Shown here piece after piece: positions 32,603-41,525 of a DNA stretch of 64,000 nucleotides; position 1 is the first letter of the stretch, and the number at the start of each line of letters is the position of its first letter. The stretch comes from Rhodobacter sp. GTDB taxonomy: Bacteria; Pseudomonadota; Alphaproteobacteria; Rhodobacterales; Rhodobacteraceae. The position numbers were made by a program, and so were the translations under genes. The notes under the pieces are model-generated. The model saw only the letters and a program-made list of their open reading frames with translations, made no database searches and had not been told where the DNA came from. Location: contig JACKKE010000001.1 in assembly GCA_020637595.1 (NCBI GenBank), positions 372,001 through 436,000 on the forward strand, given 5' to 3'.

Positions 32603-33772
32603 ATGAGCCAGCGCCCCCCTTTTTCGCAGTCAAAGCCGGCGAAACCGGCAGCGGGCGCCGTTTCCCCGAAACCCGCGACCAAGACCCCGCCCCGCCAGAT
32701 CTCGGGGCAGTCCCCCGCCACGGCGACCGCGCCGGCCTCGACCCGTGGCCATAGCGCCCCGGTCCGGCAACGCCATTTCGTCTTTGTGCTGCTCAACCAG
32801 TTCACCTTTCTGTCGTTTGCCGCGGCAATCGAACCCCTGCGCATCGCCAACCGGATGAGCGGCCAGCCCCTCTATCGCTGGACCCTGATGGCCGAGAACG
32901 GCACCGATGTGACCTGCTCGAACGGCACCACCGTGCGCGCCGACAGCGGGTTGACCGAGGTCGGGCGCGACGATGTGGTGATCGTCTGCGGCGGGCTCGA
33001 CGTGCGTTCCAACACCACCCAGCCGGTGGTGAACTGGCTGCGCAAGGCCTCGCGCAAGGGCTCGGTGATCGGCGGGCTGTGCACCGGCGCGCACACGCTT
33101 GCCGCTGCGGGGCTGCTGGAAAACCGGCGCGCGACGATCCACTGGGAGAACCGCGACGGGTTCCTTGAGGAATTCACCGACACCGATCTGACCAAATCGG
33201 TCTTTGTGATCGACGGCAACCGGCTGACCGCGGCAGGAGGCACGGCCTCGATCGACCTCGTGCTGACGATGATCGCCGACGACCACGGCAAGGATCTGGC
33301 CAATGCGGTGGCCGACCAGTTGATCTATACGACGATCCGCACCGACCGCGACATCCAGCGTCTGTCGATCCCCACCCGGATCGGCGTGCGCCACCCGCGC
33401 CTCAGCCGGGTGATCGAGCGCATGGAGCAGTCGATCGAGGAACCGGTGTCGCCCGCCGATCTGGCCGAAGAGGTGGGCATGTCCACCCGCCAGCTCGAAC
33501 GCCTTTTCCGCCGTTACCTGAACCGCTCTCCGAAACGCTATTACATGGAGCTGCGGCTGGCGCGGGCCCGCAACCTGTTGATGCAGACCGATCTGAGCGT
33601 GATCAACGTGGCGCTGGCCTGCGGCTTTGCCTCGCCCTCGCATTTCTCGAAATGCTACCGCGCGCAATACGGCACCACCCCATATCGCGAACGCGGCGCC
33701 CACGGTCTTGACGATGAACTGGGCGCCGAACCCGGGGCCGAGGACGATGAGATCCTCGACGATCAGGATTGA
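32603..33772 (+). CDS. GlxA family transcriptional regulator
   Basis: 389 aa. After a Pro/Thr-rich lead of about 55 residues comes a DJ-1/PfpI-like domain (HFVFVLLNQFTFLSFAAAIE, VIVCGGLDV, IGGLCTGAHTLAAAGLL), then a C-terminal AraC domain (PADLAEEVGMSTRQLERLF; NVALACGFASPSHFSKCYR). It resembles ArgR/CdhR/GbdR-type regulators of amino acid, carnitine or betaine catabolism. The ligand is not known. It is divergent from the DAHP synthase gene. A TTG-started gene overlaps its stop. Confidence 0.88.
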   Translation: MSQRPPFSQSKPAKPAAGAVSPKPATKTPPRQISGQSPATATAPASTRGHSAPVRQRHFVFVLLNQFTFLSFAAAIEPLRIANRMSGQPLYRWTLMAENGTDVTCSNGTTVRADSGLTEVGRDDVVIVCGGLDVRSNTTQPVVNWLRKASRKGSVIGGLCTGAHTLAAAGLLENRRATIHWENRDGFLEEFTDTDLTKSVFVIDGNRLTAAGGTASIDLVLTMIADDHGKDLANAVADQLIYTTIRTDRDIQRLSIPTRIGVRHPRLSRVIERMEQSIEEPVSPADLAEEVGMSTRQLERLFRRYLNRSPKRYYMELRLARARNLLMQTDLSVINVALACGFASPSHFSKCYRAQYGTTPYRERGAHGLDDELGAEPGAEDDEILDDQD

Positions 33773-34353
33773 GCGCGCGGCTGTGCACGGTGCTGCTGGC
33801 CGCCGGCGCCTCGCGCCGGATGGCTGGGCGCGACAAGCTGCTGGAACCGGTCGACGGCGCCCCGCTGCTGCGCCGCCAGGCCCGCGCGGCGGTGGCCGCC
33901 GGAACCGGCCCGGTCGCCGTCACCCTGCCCCCCGATGACCGCACCCGGCGCGCCGCGCTGGACGGGCTCGACCTGACCCTGCTGCCGGTGCCCGCGGCCG
34001 CCACAGGCATGAGCGCCAGCCTGCGCGCCGCCGCCACCTGGGCCGGCGCGCGCGCGCTGCTCCTCTGCCCGGCGGATATGCCCGAGATCACCGCGCAGGA
34101 TTTCGCGACGATGGCCGCCGCTTACAGGGGGGAACCCTTGCGCGCGACCGCCGCCGACGGAACCCCCGGCCACCCGGTGGTCTTCCCGCCCGCGCTCTTG
34201 CCACTGTTTGCCGGACTGACCGGCGACGAGGGCGCCCGCAGCCTCCTGCGCAGCTATCCGCCGACCCCGGTCACCCTGCCCGGCGCTCACGCCACCACCG
34301 ACCTCGACACGCCCGAAGCCTGGGCGGACTGGCGCACGAAAACCGGGCGCTGA
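33769..34353 (+). CDS. MobA/MocA-like nucleotidyltransferase
   Basis: 194 aa, starting at a TTG that overlaps the stop of the GlxA gene, so translation is coupled. The NTP motif LLAAGASRRMAGRDKLL is near residue 10, then LLCPADMPEI with the metal Asp and GTPGHPVVFPPALLP. This form is the MobA-like/MocA family, which puts CMP or GMP on molybdopterin cofactor. No molybdoenzyme or xanthine-dehydrogenase genes are adjacent, so the target enzyme is unknown. Confidence 0.8.
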   Translation: MSARLCTVLLAAGASRRMAGRDKLLEPVDGAPLLRRQARAAVAAGTGPVAVTLPPDDRTRRAALDGLDLTLLPVPAAATGMSASLRAAATWAGARALLLCPADMPEITAQDFATMAAAYRGEPLRATAADGTPGHPVVFPPALLPLFAGLTGDEGARSLLRSYPPTPVTLPGAHATTDLDTPEAWADWRTKTGR

Positions 34354-34358
34354 CCCCT

Positions 34359-34413
34359 GTCTTTCATCTTGCCGAAAATACGCCGGGGGGTCCGGGGGGC
34401 TGGCCCCCCGGCC
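34359..34413 (-). repeat. Dispersed hairpin element, copy D (variant, inverted)
   Basis: Read on the minus strand: a GGGGGG/CCCCCC hairpin, CCCCCC, then GGCGTATTTTCGGCAAGATG. This is the same layout as copies A-C with a diverged tail. It lies between the convergent ends of the MobA-like and 3-hydroxybutyrate dehydrogenase genes. Confidence 0.6.
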
Positions 34414-34420
34414 TCGCCGC

Positions 34421-35203
34421 TCAGAGCGCCGTCCAGCCGCCGTCGACCGAGATCGTCGTGCCGGTGATCTGCGCCGCGGCCTCGGAACACAGGAACACCG
34501 CCGTGCCGCCGATCTGATCCGTGGTGGCGAATTGCTTGGATGGCTGGCGCTCCAGCATCACCTCGCGGATCACCGTCTCGCGGTCCATGTTGTGGGTCTT
34601 CATCTGATCGGGGATCTGCGCCTCGACCAGCGGCGTCAGCACATAGCCCGGGCAGATCGCGTTGGCGGTGATGCCCCTGCCGGCCGCCTCCAGCGCGGTG
34701 GTCTTGGACAGGCCGACCACGCCATGCTTGGCGGCGATATAGGCCGCCTTGAACGGCGACGCGGTCAGACCATGTGCCGAGGCGATGTTGATCACCCGCC
34801 CCCAGCCCTTGGCATACATCCCCGGCAGTGCCGCCGCGGTGGTGTGAAACGCCGAGCTGAGGTTGATGGCGATGATCGCGTCCCATTTGTCGACCGGGAA
34901 ATCCTCGATCCGGGCGACATGCTGGATGCCGGCGTTGTTGACCAGGATGTCGCAGCCGCCGGCCGCCTCGACCAGGGCGCGGCATTCGGCCCCCTTGGAC
35001 ATGTCGGCCTTGATGTAGCGCGCGGTCACGCCGTGGCGCGCGCCCAGCTCGGCCGCCAGCGCGTGATCCTCGGGGCGGTCGGTGAAAGAGTTCAACACGA
35101 CATCCGCCCCGGCGGCGGCCAGGGCCTCGGCAACGCCCAGCCCGATCCCCGAGTTCGATCCGGTGACGATGGCGCGGCGCCCGCGCAGGAAGGTCTCGCT
35201 CAT
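34421..35203 (-). CDS. bdhA: 3-hydroxybutyrate dehydrogenase
   Basis: 260 aa short-chain dehydrogenase. Cofactor loop TGSNSGIGLGVA, NNAGIQHVA, catalytic Ser in NIASAHGL and Tyr-x3-Lys in AAYIAAKHGVVGLSK. ICPGYVLTPLVEAQIPDQ is typical of D-3-hydroxybutyrate dehydrogenase, which oxidises the ketone body released from polyhydroxybutyrate to acetoacetate. A candidate small RNA or attenuator lies on the same strand, ending 69 bp upstream of the ATG at 35203. Confidence 0.9.
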   Translation of the reverse strand: MSETFLRGRRAIVTGSNSGIGLGVAEALAAAGADVVLNSFTDRPEDHALAAELGARHGVTARYIKADMSKGAECRALVEAAGGCDILVNNAGIQHVARIEDFPVDKWDAIIAINLSSAFHTTAAALPGMYAKGWGRVINIASAHGLTASPFKAAYIAAKHGVVGLSKTTALEAAGRGITANAICPGYVLTPLVEAQIPDQMKTHNMDRETVIREVMLERQPSKQFATTDQIGGTAVFLCSEAAAQITGTTISVDGGWTAL

Positions 35204-35271
35204 ACTGCCCTCATGGATACTGGTGCGCCCGCAGCATAATGCCGCGCCTGCGAAACACCAGACATGGCACG

Positions 35272-35346
35272 AAAAAAAACGCCCGCACGAGGCGGGCGTC
35301 AGTCGTTGAGGCAGGTTTCATACAGGCAAGAAACCTATCGAGCAGT
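35272..35346 (-). ncRNA. Candidate small RNA or bdhA leader attenuator
   Basis: On the minus strand a promoter (TTGGAT, 17 bp, TATAAC at 35381-35353) predicts a start near 35346. About 45 nt later a rho-independent terminator closes the transcript: ACGCCCGC/GCGGGCGT (35279-35299) followed by eight Ts. Before it an AGGTTTC/GAAACCT hairpin (loop of about 10) can form near 35312-35335. The transcript would be about 75 nt. It lies 69 bp upstream of bdhA in the same direction, so it may be a free sRNA or a terminated leader of bdhA. Confidence 0.65.
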
Positions 35347-35352
35347 GAGAGT

Positions 35353-35381
35353 GTTATAGCCAATCCGTCTCAGGTATCCAA
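35353..35381 (-). promoter_or_regulatory. Promoter of the candidate small RNA
   Basis: TTGGAT (35381-35376), a spacer of exactly 17 bp and TATAAC (35358-35353), one of the best sigma-70-like promoters in the window. Confidence 0.65.
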
Positions 35382-35454
35382 GCTAAAAGTTTGAAACCGT
35401 GGCGTTCCCCGGTTAGGCAGGGTCCAGACTTGCCCGCAGGAAAGGATTGTTTCC

Positions 35455-37293
35455 ATGTTGCGCACAATCACCCGGACCCTGCGCGTTTCCACCAAGGCAG
35501 CCTTGATTTGCGCAACATTCCTGGGGGCCGAAAGCCGTGCCGCAGACGCGCAGGCCACGCACGGCATCGCTATGTATGGCGAGCCGGCGCTGCCACCAGA
35601 TTTTGTGGCCCTGCCCTATGCCGATCCTGACGCGCCGCAGGGTGGCCGAATCGTTTTCGCCGAGGTCGGCGGCTTTGATTCGCTCAACCCCTACATCCTG
35701 CGCGGCAGCGCGCCCTGGGGGGTCTCGCTGCTGACGGTGCAAAGCCTGTTGGGCCGCAGTTATGACGAACCGTTTACCCTTTATGGCGTGCTGGCCGAAT
35801 CGGTCGCGACCGACGAGGCGCGCAGTTTCGTCGAATTCACCCTGAACCCGGCGGCGCGATTCTCGGACGGCAGCCCGGTCACGGTGGCCGATGTGATATG
35901 GTCTTTTGAAACGCTGGGCACCCTGGGCCACCCGCGCTATCGCACCGCCTGGTCCAAGGTTGCGACGATGGAGCAGACCGGCCCGCTGAGCCTGCGCCTG
36001 ACCTTCACCGAACCCGACCGCGAGTTGCCGCTGATCCTGGGGCTGCGGCCGATCCTGAGCCGCGCGCAGTTCGACACCGCGGCCGGCGGGCGCGATTTCG
36101 ATGCCTCGTCGCTGGATCCGGTGATCGGTTCGGGGCCCTATGTCGTCGATCAGGTCGACCCCGGACGCGCGATCACCTTTCGCCGCAACCGCGACTGGTG
36201 GGGTGATGCGCTGCCGATCTTCGCCGGGCAGCACAACCTCGACGAGATCCGCTATGAATATTATGGCGATGCCTCGGTCGCGTTCGAGGCGTTCAAGGCC
36301 GGGCTGGTCAGCGTCTGGCGCGAACCCAACGCTGCACGCTGGCGCGACAGCTATGATTTCCCGGCGATGACCGATGGCCGGCTGCACCGGGTCGAGATCC
36401 CGCACCAGCGCCCCTCGGGGATGTCGGGGTTCGTGATGAACACCCGCCGCGCGCTGTTTGCCGACCCACGGGTGCGCGAGGCGATGATCCTCGCCTTTGA
36501 TTTCGAGCAGGTGAATGCGACGGTGAACGGCGGGCTGGAGCCGCGGATCGCCTCGTATTTCGGAAATTCCGACCTGGGGATGCGGCCCGGACCCGCCGAA
36601 GGCCGCGTTCTGGCGCTGCTGGCGCCCTATGCTGCGACCCTGCCGTCGGGCGCGCTCGACGGCATCACCCTGCCGGTCAGCGACGGGCGCGCGAACCGCC
36701 GCAACCGGCGCGAGGCTGCCAACCTGCTGGCCGAGGCCGGCTGGGTGCCCGATGCGGCAGGCGTGCTGCGCAACGCCTCGGGCGCTCCGTTTGCCTTCGA
36801 GATCGTGCTGCAGCAGGGCTGGTCCGAATATCAGGTGGTGGCGAACGCCTATATCAGCAGCCTGCAAAGCCTGGGCATCCGAGCCAGCCTGACCGTCATC
36901 GACCCGGCGCAGTATGTCGAGCGCACCAACGCCACCGATTTCGACATGACCTATATGCTGCGGCCCATGTCGCTGAGCCCGGGCAACGAGCAGTCGCTCT
37001 ACTGGGGCTCGGCCGGGGTCGATGTGCCGGGCACCCGCAACTGGGCCGGGGTCGATGATCCGGCGGTTGATGCCATGATCGCGACCATGCTCGAAGCGCG
37101 CAGCCGCGAGGCCTTCACCGCCGCGGTCCGCGCGCTGGACCGGTTGCTGATGGCCGGGCGCTATGTGGTGCCGTTCTGGTATAGCCCGGTCAGCCGGTTG
37201 GCCGTGGCCCAAGGGTTGCATTTTCCCGATGTCCTGCCCATATATGGGGACTGGACCGGCTTCTTGCCCGAAGTATGGTGGTATCAGGAATGA
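35455..37293 (+). CDS. ABC transporter peptide-binding protein (SBP family 5)
   Basis: 612 aa. N-terminal signal peptide through about residue 33. The DppA/OppA fold is seen in LPYADPDAPQGGRIVFAEVG, FDSLNPYILRG, LAESVATDEARSFVEFTLNP, VIGSGPYVVDQVDPGRAI, and QNG-type late segments such as NANSSL-free GWSEYQVVANAYISSLQSLG. The YPDPDAPQGG-like start resembles YejA/microcin-C-type binding proteins. Permease genes do not follow; instead the stop overlaps an entericidin-like gene by 4 bp. Confidence 0.88.
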   Translation: MLRTITRTLRVSTKAALICATFLGAESRAADAQATHGIAMYGEPALPPDFVALPYADPDAPQGGRIVFAEVGGFDSLNPYILRGSAPWGVSLLTVQSLLGRSYDEPFTLYGVLAESVATDEARSFVEFTLNPAARFSDGSPVTVADVIWSFETLGTLGHPRYRTAWSKVATMEQTGPLSLRLTFTEPDRELPLILGLRPILSRAQFDTAAGGRDFDASSLDPVIGSGPYVVDQVDPGRAITFRRNRDWWGDALPIFAGQHNLDEIRYEYYGDASVAFEAFKAGLVSVWREPNAARWRDSYDFPAMTDGRLHRVEIPHQRPSGMSGFVMNTRRALFADPRVREAMILAFDFEQVNATVNGGLEPRIASYFGNSDLGMRPGPAEGRVLALLAPYAATLPSGALDGITLPVSDGRANRRNRREAANLLAEAGWVPDAAGVLRNASGAPFAFEIVLQQGWSEYQVVANAYISSLQSLGIRASLTVIDPAQYVERTNATDFDMTYMLRPMSLSPGNEQSLYWGSAGVDVPGTRNWAGVDDPAVDAMIATMLEARSREAFTAAVRALDRLLMAGRYVVPFWYSPVSRLAVAQGLHFPDVLPIYGDWTGFLPEVWWYQE

Positions 37294-37418
37294 CTCGAGG
37301 CCTCTGGCTTGCACTGACCCTCGTTGCGCTGGCACTGGCCGGCTGCAACACCGTCGAAGGAGTCGGGCGCGACATTTCCGGGGCTTCGAACGCGGTCCGC
37401 GGCTGGTTCAGCCACTGA
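37290..37418 (+). CDS. Entericidin EcnA/B-like small lipoprotein
   Basis: 42 aa, with ATG overlapping the stop of the binding-protein gene (ATGA). A lipoprotein signal MTRGLWLALTLVALALAGC ends at Cys19, followed by NTVEGVGRDISGAS, the conserved core of the entericidin family. Entericidins are envelope lipoproteins of the toxin/antidote type in enterics; in alphaproteobacteria the function is unknown. The coupling to a peptide-binding protein is curious. Confidence 0.75.
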   Translation: MTRGLWLALTLVALALAGCNTVEGVGRDISGASNAVRGWFSH

Positions 37419-37430
37419 CCGGGTCCGGCA

Positions 37431-38066
37431 TCAGGTCAGCGAGGTCACCCAGAGGATCGTCGCATCCTCGGGGCTGAGGCTGATGACATTGTGCCCCATC
37501 GATGCATCGTAATAGGCGCTGTCGCCGCGCTTCATGTCCACGGGCGCGTAGAATTCGGTGAACAGACGGATCTGCCCGGTCAGCACGAACAGGAATTCCT
37601 CGCCGTCGTGGCGCACCCAGCCGCCGAAATCCTCGAAGTGGCGGGCGTGGATGCGCGCGCGATAGGGCAGCATCGCCTTGCGCGTCAGACCGCCGGACAG
37701 CAGCTCGTGCTCGTAGGTGGTGGTGACATGGGCCTCGCCCTCGCCGGCGCGGGTGGTGGTCATGCGCCCGCCCGGGGCAATGCCGCGCGGCGGGGTGAAC
37801 AGCTGCGGCACCGAGATGCCCAGCCCCTCGGCCAGTTTCTTCAGCCCGTCATAGGTCGGCGACATCTGCCCGTTCTCGATCTTGGACAGGGTCGAGCGCG
37901 CCAGTCCCGCCGCCTGCGCCGCCTGCTCCAGCGTCCAGCCGCGATCCTTGCGCAGGGTGCGGACCCGTTCGGCCAGGTCGATGGGCGTCGCCAGCGCCTC
38001 TTCGCCATCGGCGCGGGCGATACGGATGATGCCGGGGTTGGTCAGATCGCTCATTCCAGGGGCCAT
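37431..38066 (-). CDS. XRE-cupin transcriptional regulator
   Basis: 211 aa from the ATG at 38066 (38054 is an equal choice; neither has a strong ribosome site, and the frame is open to 38180). The helix-turn-helix is LAERVRTLRKDRGWTLEQAA, then GLARSTLSKIENGQMSPTYD. A C-terminal cupin follows (HARHFEDFGGWVRHDGEEFL, FVLTGQIRLF, DSAYYDASMGHNV). Such proteins sense a small ligand, often an amino acid or its derivative. It is divergent from the acyl-CoA ligase operon, its likely target. Confidence 0.87.
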   Translation of the reverse strand: MAPGMSDLTNPGIIRIARADGEEALATPIDLAERVRTLRKDRGWTLEQAAQAAGLARSTLSKIENGQMSPTYDGLKKLAEGLGISVPQLFTPPRGIAPGGRMTTTRAGEGEAHVTTTYEHELLSGGLTRKAMLPYRARIHARHFEDFGGWVRHDGEEFLFVLTGQIRLFTEFYAPVDMKRGDSAYYDASMGHNVISLSPEDATILWVTSLT

Positions 38067-38174
38067 TGTGAAGATCTGCGCGCGTTCTGCGCCATTCGTG
38101 GCGGAATGTCGAGGCTCACGGCGGCGTGCAACGGGGGCCTTGCCCTCAGGGCGCTGGCGGATTAGCTCGACTTC

Positions 38175-39707
38175 ATGCACGCGTTAATTGATTCCGGCCC
38201 CTTTGCCCCCTGCCCGGCGCCGTTCAACATGGCGGCCTATGTGCTGGCTGCGGGTCAGACCACGCCGGACAAGATCGCGCTGCAGATCCTGTCGCTGACC
38301 GGCGCCGAACGCTGGTCCTTTGGCGCGTTGATCCGGGCGGTGCGCGGGGTCGGCACGGGCCTGCTGGCGCAGGGTCTGGCTCCGGGTGACCGGGTGCTGC
38401 TGCGCTTGGCGAATACCGTCGATTTCCCGCTGGCCTTTCTGGGCGCGATCGCCGTTGGGCTGGTGCCGGTGCCGACCTCGTCGCAACTCACCGCACCCGA
38501 AATCACCGCAATGGCCGCGCAGATTGACCCCGCCGCGGTGATCGCGGCCGAGGGCGTCGCCCGGCCCGACCTTCCCGTTCCGGTGATCGAGGTGGCAACG
38601 CTGGCAAGCTGGCGCGATCTGTCGCCCTGCGACTGGCACAGGGGCGATCCCGACCGGCTGGGGTATCTGATCTTCACCTCGGGCACCTCGGGGCGGCCGC
38701 GCGCGGTGATGCACGCCCATCGCGCCGTCTGGGCGCGGCGGATGATGTGGGCCGGCTGGTATGGCCTGACGCCCGAGGACCGGCTCTTGCACGCGGGCGC
38801 CTTCAACTGGACCTATACGCTGGGCACTGGGCTGATGGATCCCTGGGCGATCGGCGCCAGCGCCCTGATCCCGGCTGCCGGCATTGCGCCGATGCAGCTG
38901 CCTCTGCTGCTCAAACGTTTCGATGCGACGATTTTCGCTGCTGCTCCGGGCGTTTACCGGCAGATGCTCAAGGCGCCGATATTGCCGATGCCGCGCCTGC
39001 GCCACGGGCTCTCAGCCGGCGAGAAGCTGCCCGAAGCCACCCGGCAGGCCTGGCGCGCGGCCACCGGAACCCCGGTGTTCGAAGCTTTGGGAATGTCCGA
39101 AGTCTCCACCTACGTCTCGTCCAGTCCGGACCGGCCTGCGCCCGAAGGGGCATCCGGCTATGCCCAGCCGGGGCGCCGGGTTGCGGTGCTGGGGGACGAC
39201 GCGCAGCCCGTCGCCCGCGGCGAGGCCGGGATCCTGGCGGTGGCGGACACCGATCCGGGGGTGTTCCTGGGTTACTGGGGGCAGCCGCAGGAAACCGCGG
39301 CGCGCAAGCGCAACGGCTGGTTCCTGACTGGCGACACCGTGTGCATGGACGATGACGGCGCGATCCGCTATCTGGGGCGGGACGACGACATGATGAACGC
39401 CGGTGGCTATCGCGTCTCGCCGCTCGAGGTCGAGCGCGCCTTTGACACCCTGCCCGGGATTGCCGAATGCGCCGCGGTCGAACTGCCGGTGCGCGACGGT
39501 GTCAGCGTCATCGGCCTGTTTCTGGTCGCCAGCGGTCCCGTGCCCGGTGACGACACCTTGCAAGCCCACGCCCAGGCGACGCTTGCGCGCTACAAGCAGC
39601 CGCGGCTTTACATCCCGGTGGCCGAATTGCCCAAGGGGGCGAACAACAAGCTCGACCGCAAGACGCTGCGGCAGGGATGGAGGGGTCTGAATGGCGACCA
39701 AGCTTGA
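38175..39707 (+). CDS. AMP-binding acyl/aryl-CoA ligase
   Basis: 510 aa. ANL-superfamily motifs: LIFTSGTSGRPRAVMHAH (AMP/P-loop), EALGMSEVSTYVSSS, GWFLTGDTVCMDDDG, YLGRDDDMMNAGGYRVSPLEVE and the catalytic Lys in PKGANNKLDRKTLRQG. The benzoate-CoA ligase-like layout suggests an aromatic or short-chain acid as substrate, not determined. It is first in an operon with a DsbA-family protein (17-bp overlap) and an MFS exporter (4-bp overlap). Confidence 0.88.
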   Translation: MHALIDSGPFAPCPAPFNMAAYVLAAGQTTPDKIALQILSLTGAERWSFGALIRAVRGVGTGLLAQGLAPGDRVLLRLANTVDFPLAFLGAIAVGLVPVPTSSQLTAPEITAMAAQIDPAAVIAAEGVARPDLPVPVIEVATLASWRDLSPCDWHRGDPDRLGYLIFTSGTSGRPRAVMHAHRAVWARRMMWAGWYGLTPEDRLLHAGAFNWTYTLGTGLMDPWAIGASALIPAAGIAPMQLPLLLKRFDATIFAAAPGVYRQMLKAPILPMPRLRHGLSAGEKLPEATRQAWRAATGTPVFEALGMSEVSTYVSSSPDRPAPEGASGYAQPGRRVAVLGDDAQPVARGEAGILAVADTDPGVFLGYWGQPQETAARKRNGWFLTGDTVCMDDDGAIRYLGRDDDMMNAGGYRVSPLEVERAFDTLPGIAECAAVELPVRDGVSVIGLFLVASGPVPGDDTLQAHAQATLARYKQPRLYIPVAELPKGANNKLDRKTLRQGWRGLNGDQA

Positions 39708-40326
39708 TATCTTTTCCGATCCGGTTTGCCCCTGGTGCTACATCGGCAAGGCGCGGCTGGACGCCGCCCTTGAAAAGCGCCCGGACCACCCCTTCGTCAT
39801 CGAATGGCATCCCTATATGCTGAACCCCTCGATGCCGCCCGAGGGGATGGACCGGCGCGAGTATCTGCAGGCCAAGTTCGGCGCACCCGACGCGGTGGTG
39901 AAAACCTATCTGCCGATCCAGCAGGCGGCCGAAGAGTCCCGCCTGCCCTTTCACCTCGACAGGATCCAGCGCACGCCCTCGACGCTCGATGCGCATCGGC
40001 TGATCCACTGGGCGGGGCTGGAGAGCCGGCAGGCGGCGATGGTCAGCGCCCTGTTCCGCGCCTATTTCGTGGACGGTCGCGATATCGGCGACCGCGCGGT
40101 CCTGACCGAAATCGCTGGCGCCTGTGGTCTGGACGCGACGCTGATCGCCCGCCTGCTGGAGAGCGACGCCGACGTGGCCGAGATCCGCACCCGCGACGCC
40201 GAAATCCGCGAACGCGGATTGCGCGGTGTGCCTGGCTTCCTGATCGGACGCACCTATGTCGTGTCCGGCGCCCAACCCACGGACTTCTGGGTCGATCTGA
40301 TCGACGAACTGGCGACATTGGCATGA
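39691..40326 (+). CDS. DsbA-family (FrnE-like) oxidoreductase
   Basis: 211 aa. CPWC at residues 13-16 (IFSDPVCPWCYIGKARLD) is the thioredoxin-fold active site. EWHPYMLNPSMPPEGMDR and GVPGFLIGRTYVVSGAQP (cis-Pro region) match the FrnE/2-hydroxychromene isomerase-like group. There is no signal peptide, so it is cytoplasmic. It may act as disulfide isomerase or glutathione-linked isomerase in the catabolic operon. It overlaps both neighbours. Confidence 0.9.
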   Translation: MATKLDIFSDPVCPWCYIGKARLDAALEKRPDHPFVIEWHPYMLNPSMPPEGMDRREYLQAKFGAPDAVVKTYLPIQQAAEESRLPFHLDRIQRTPSTLDAHRLIHWAGLESRQAAMVSALFRAYFVDGRDIGDRAVLTEIAGACGLDATLIARLLESDADVAEIRTRDAEIRERGLRGVPGFLIGRTYVVSGAQPTDFWVDLIDELATLA

Positions 40327-41519
40327 CCCCTGAAAAACCCCTTCGTTTTGGCGAGTTCATCGCCCTTCTGGCGCTGCTCATGGCGACCGCGGCGTTTTCC
40401 ACCGACGCGATGCTGCCGTCGATGGGCGCGATCGGCAACGAGTTGTCCCCGGAGGCCCCGGAAGCGGTGGCACTGGTTCTGACCCTGTTCCTGCTGGGCA
40501 TGGGGGTCGGCACGCTGTTCGCCGGGCCGCTGTCGGACAGTTTCGGGCGCAAGCGCGTGATGCTGGGCGGGATCGCGATCTACATGGCGGCGGCGGCTGT
40601 TGCGGCATCGGCCCCGACGATGGAAGTGCTGCTGGTCGCCCGGGCGATCCAGGGACTGGGCGCGGCCGCCCCGCGGGTGGTCAGCCAGGCGCTGGTGCGC
40701 GACCTCTACAGCGGACGGATGATGGCGCGGGTGATCTCGTTCGGGTTCACCGTCTTTTCGCTGGTCCCCGCGGTCGCGCCGCTGATTGGCGCCTGGATCG
40801 CCGGAGTTTTCGACTGGCGCGGCGTATTCTGGAGCTTTCTGGTCTTCGGCACGATCTCGGCGCTGTGGCTGGGTCTGCGCCAGCCGGAAACGCTGCCGGC
40901 CTCGCAACGCCGGGCCTTCAATTCCGAAGGGCTGTGGCGGGCGATGCGCGAGGTGCTGGGCCATCCGCGCGTGCGCCTCTATCTGCTGGCGCTGACCTTT
41001 GTCTATATCACGCTCTTCGTCTGGCTCGGCCAGGTGGCGATGGTCTTTGACGTGTCCTTTGACCGCGCCGCGGTGTTTCCGATGTATTTCTCACTGGTGG
41101 CGCTGCTTGCCGCGCCCTCGAGCCTGATGAACGCCAAGCTGGTGATGCAGTTCGGCATGCGCCAGATGGCCTGGTCCGCGATCTTTGTCCTGCTGGGGAT
41201 CTCGACCGTGGTTCTGGTGGTCTTTGCCGGCACGCCCGGGCCCTGGGCCTTCTGGCTGTTTCTGGGCTACATGATCGTCCAGTTCTCGGCGATGGGATTT
41301 TTGCTGGGCAATATCAATGCCCTCGCCCTTGAACCGATGGGCCATGTGGCGGGCATGGCCGCATCGCTGGTGAACGGGCTGGCGACGGTTCTGGCGGCAC
41401 TTCTGGTGATGCCGCTGACCGCGGTGTTCGACGGCACACCGGTGCCGATGGCGGCAACGGTGCTGATCAGCACGATCCTGAATGCCACGGCGATGCGCCG
41501 CGCGCGGCACTATCACTGA
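40323..41519 (+). CDS. Bcr/CflA-type MFS efflux transporter
   Basis: 398 aa with about 12 membrane segments. FSTDAMLPSMGAIG, the A-motif GPLSDSFGRKRVMLGG, and RAIQGLGAAAPRVVSQALVRD are diagnostic of the Bcr/CflA drug-proton antiporter group. The start overlaps the DsbA-family stop (ATGA). In this operon it may export the acid substrate or its products. The specificity is unknown. Confidence 0.9.
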   Translation: MTPEKPLRFGEFIALLALLMATAAFSTDAMLPSMGAIGNELSPEAPEAVALVLTLFLLGMGVGTLFAGPLSDSFGRKRVMLGGIAIYMAAAAVAASAPTMEVLLVARAIQGLGAAAPRVVSQALVRDLYSGRMMARVISFGFTVFSLVPAVAPLIGAWIAGVFDWRGVFWSFLVFGTISALWLGLRQPETLPASQRRAFNSEGLWRAMREVLGHPRVRLYLLALTFVYITLFVWLGQVAMVFDVSFDRAAVFPMYFSLVALLAAPSSLMNAKLVMQFGMRQMAWSAIFVLLGISTVVLVVFAGTPGPWAFWLFLGYMIVQFSAMGFLLGNINALALEPMGHVAGMAASLVNGLATVLAALLVMPLTAVFDGTPVPMAATVLISTILNATAMRRARHYH

Positions 41520-41525
41520 GGCGGG

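Noticed and set aside
35413..37335. 640-aa minus-strand open frame opposite the peptide-binding protein
   Set aside because: Antisense shadow; also covers the promoter of the candidate small RNA.
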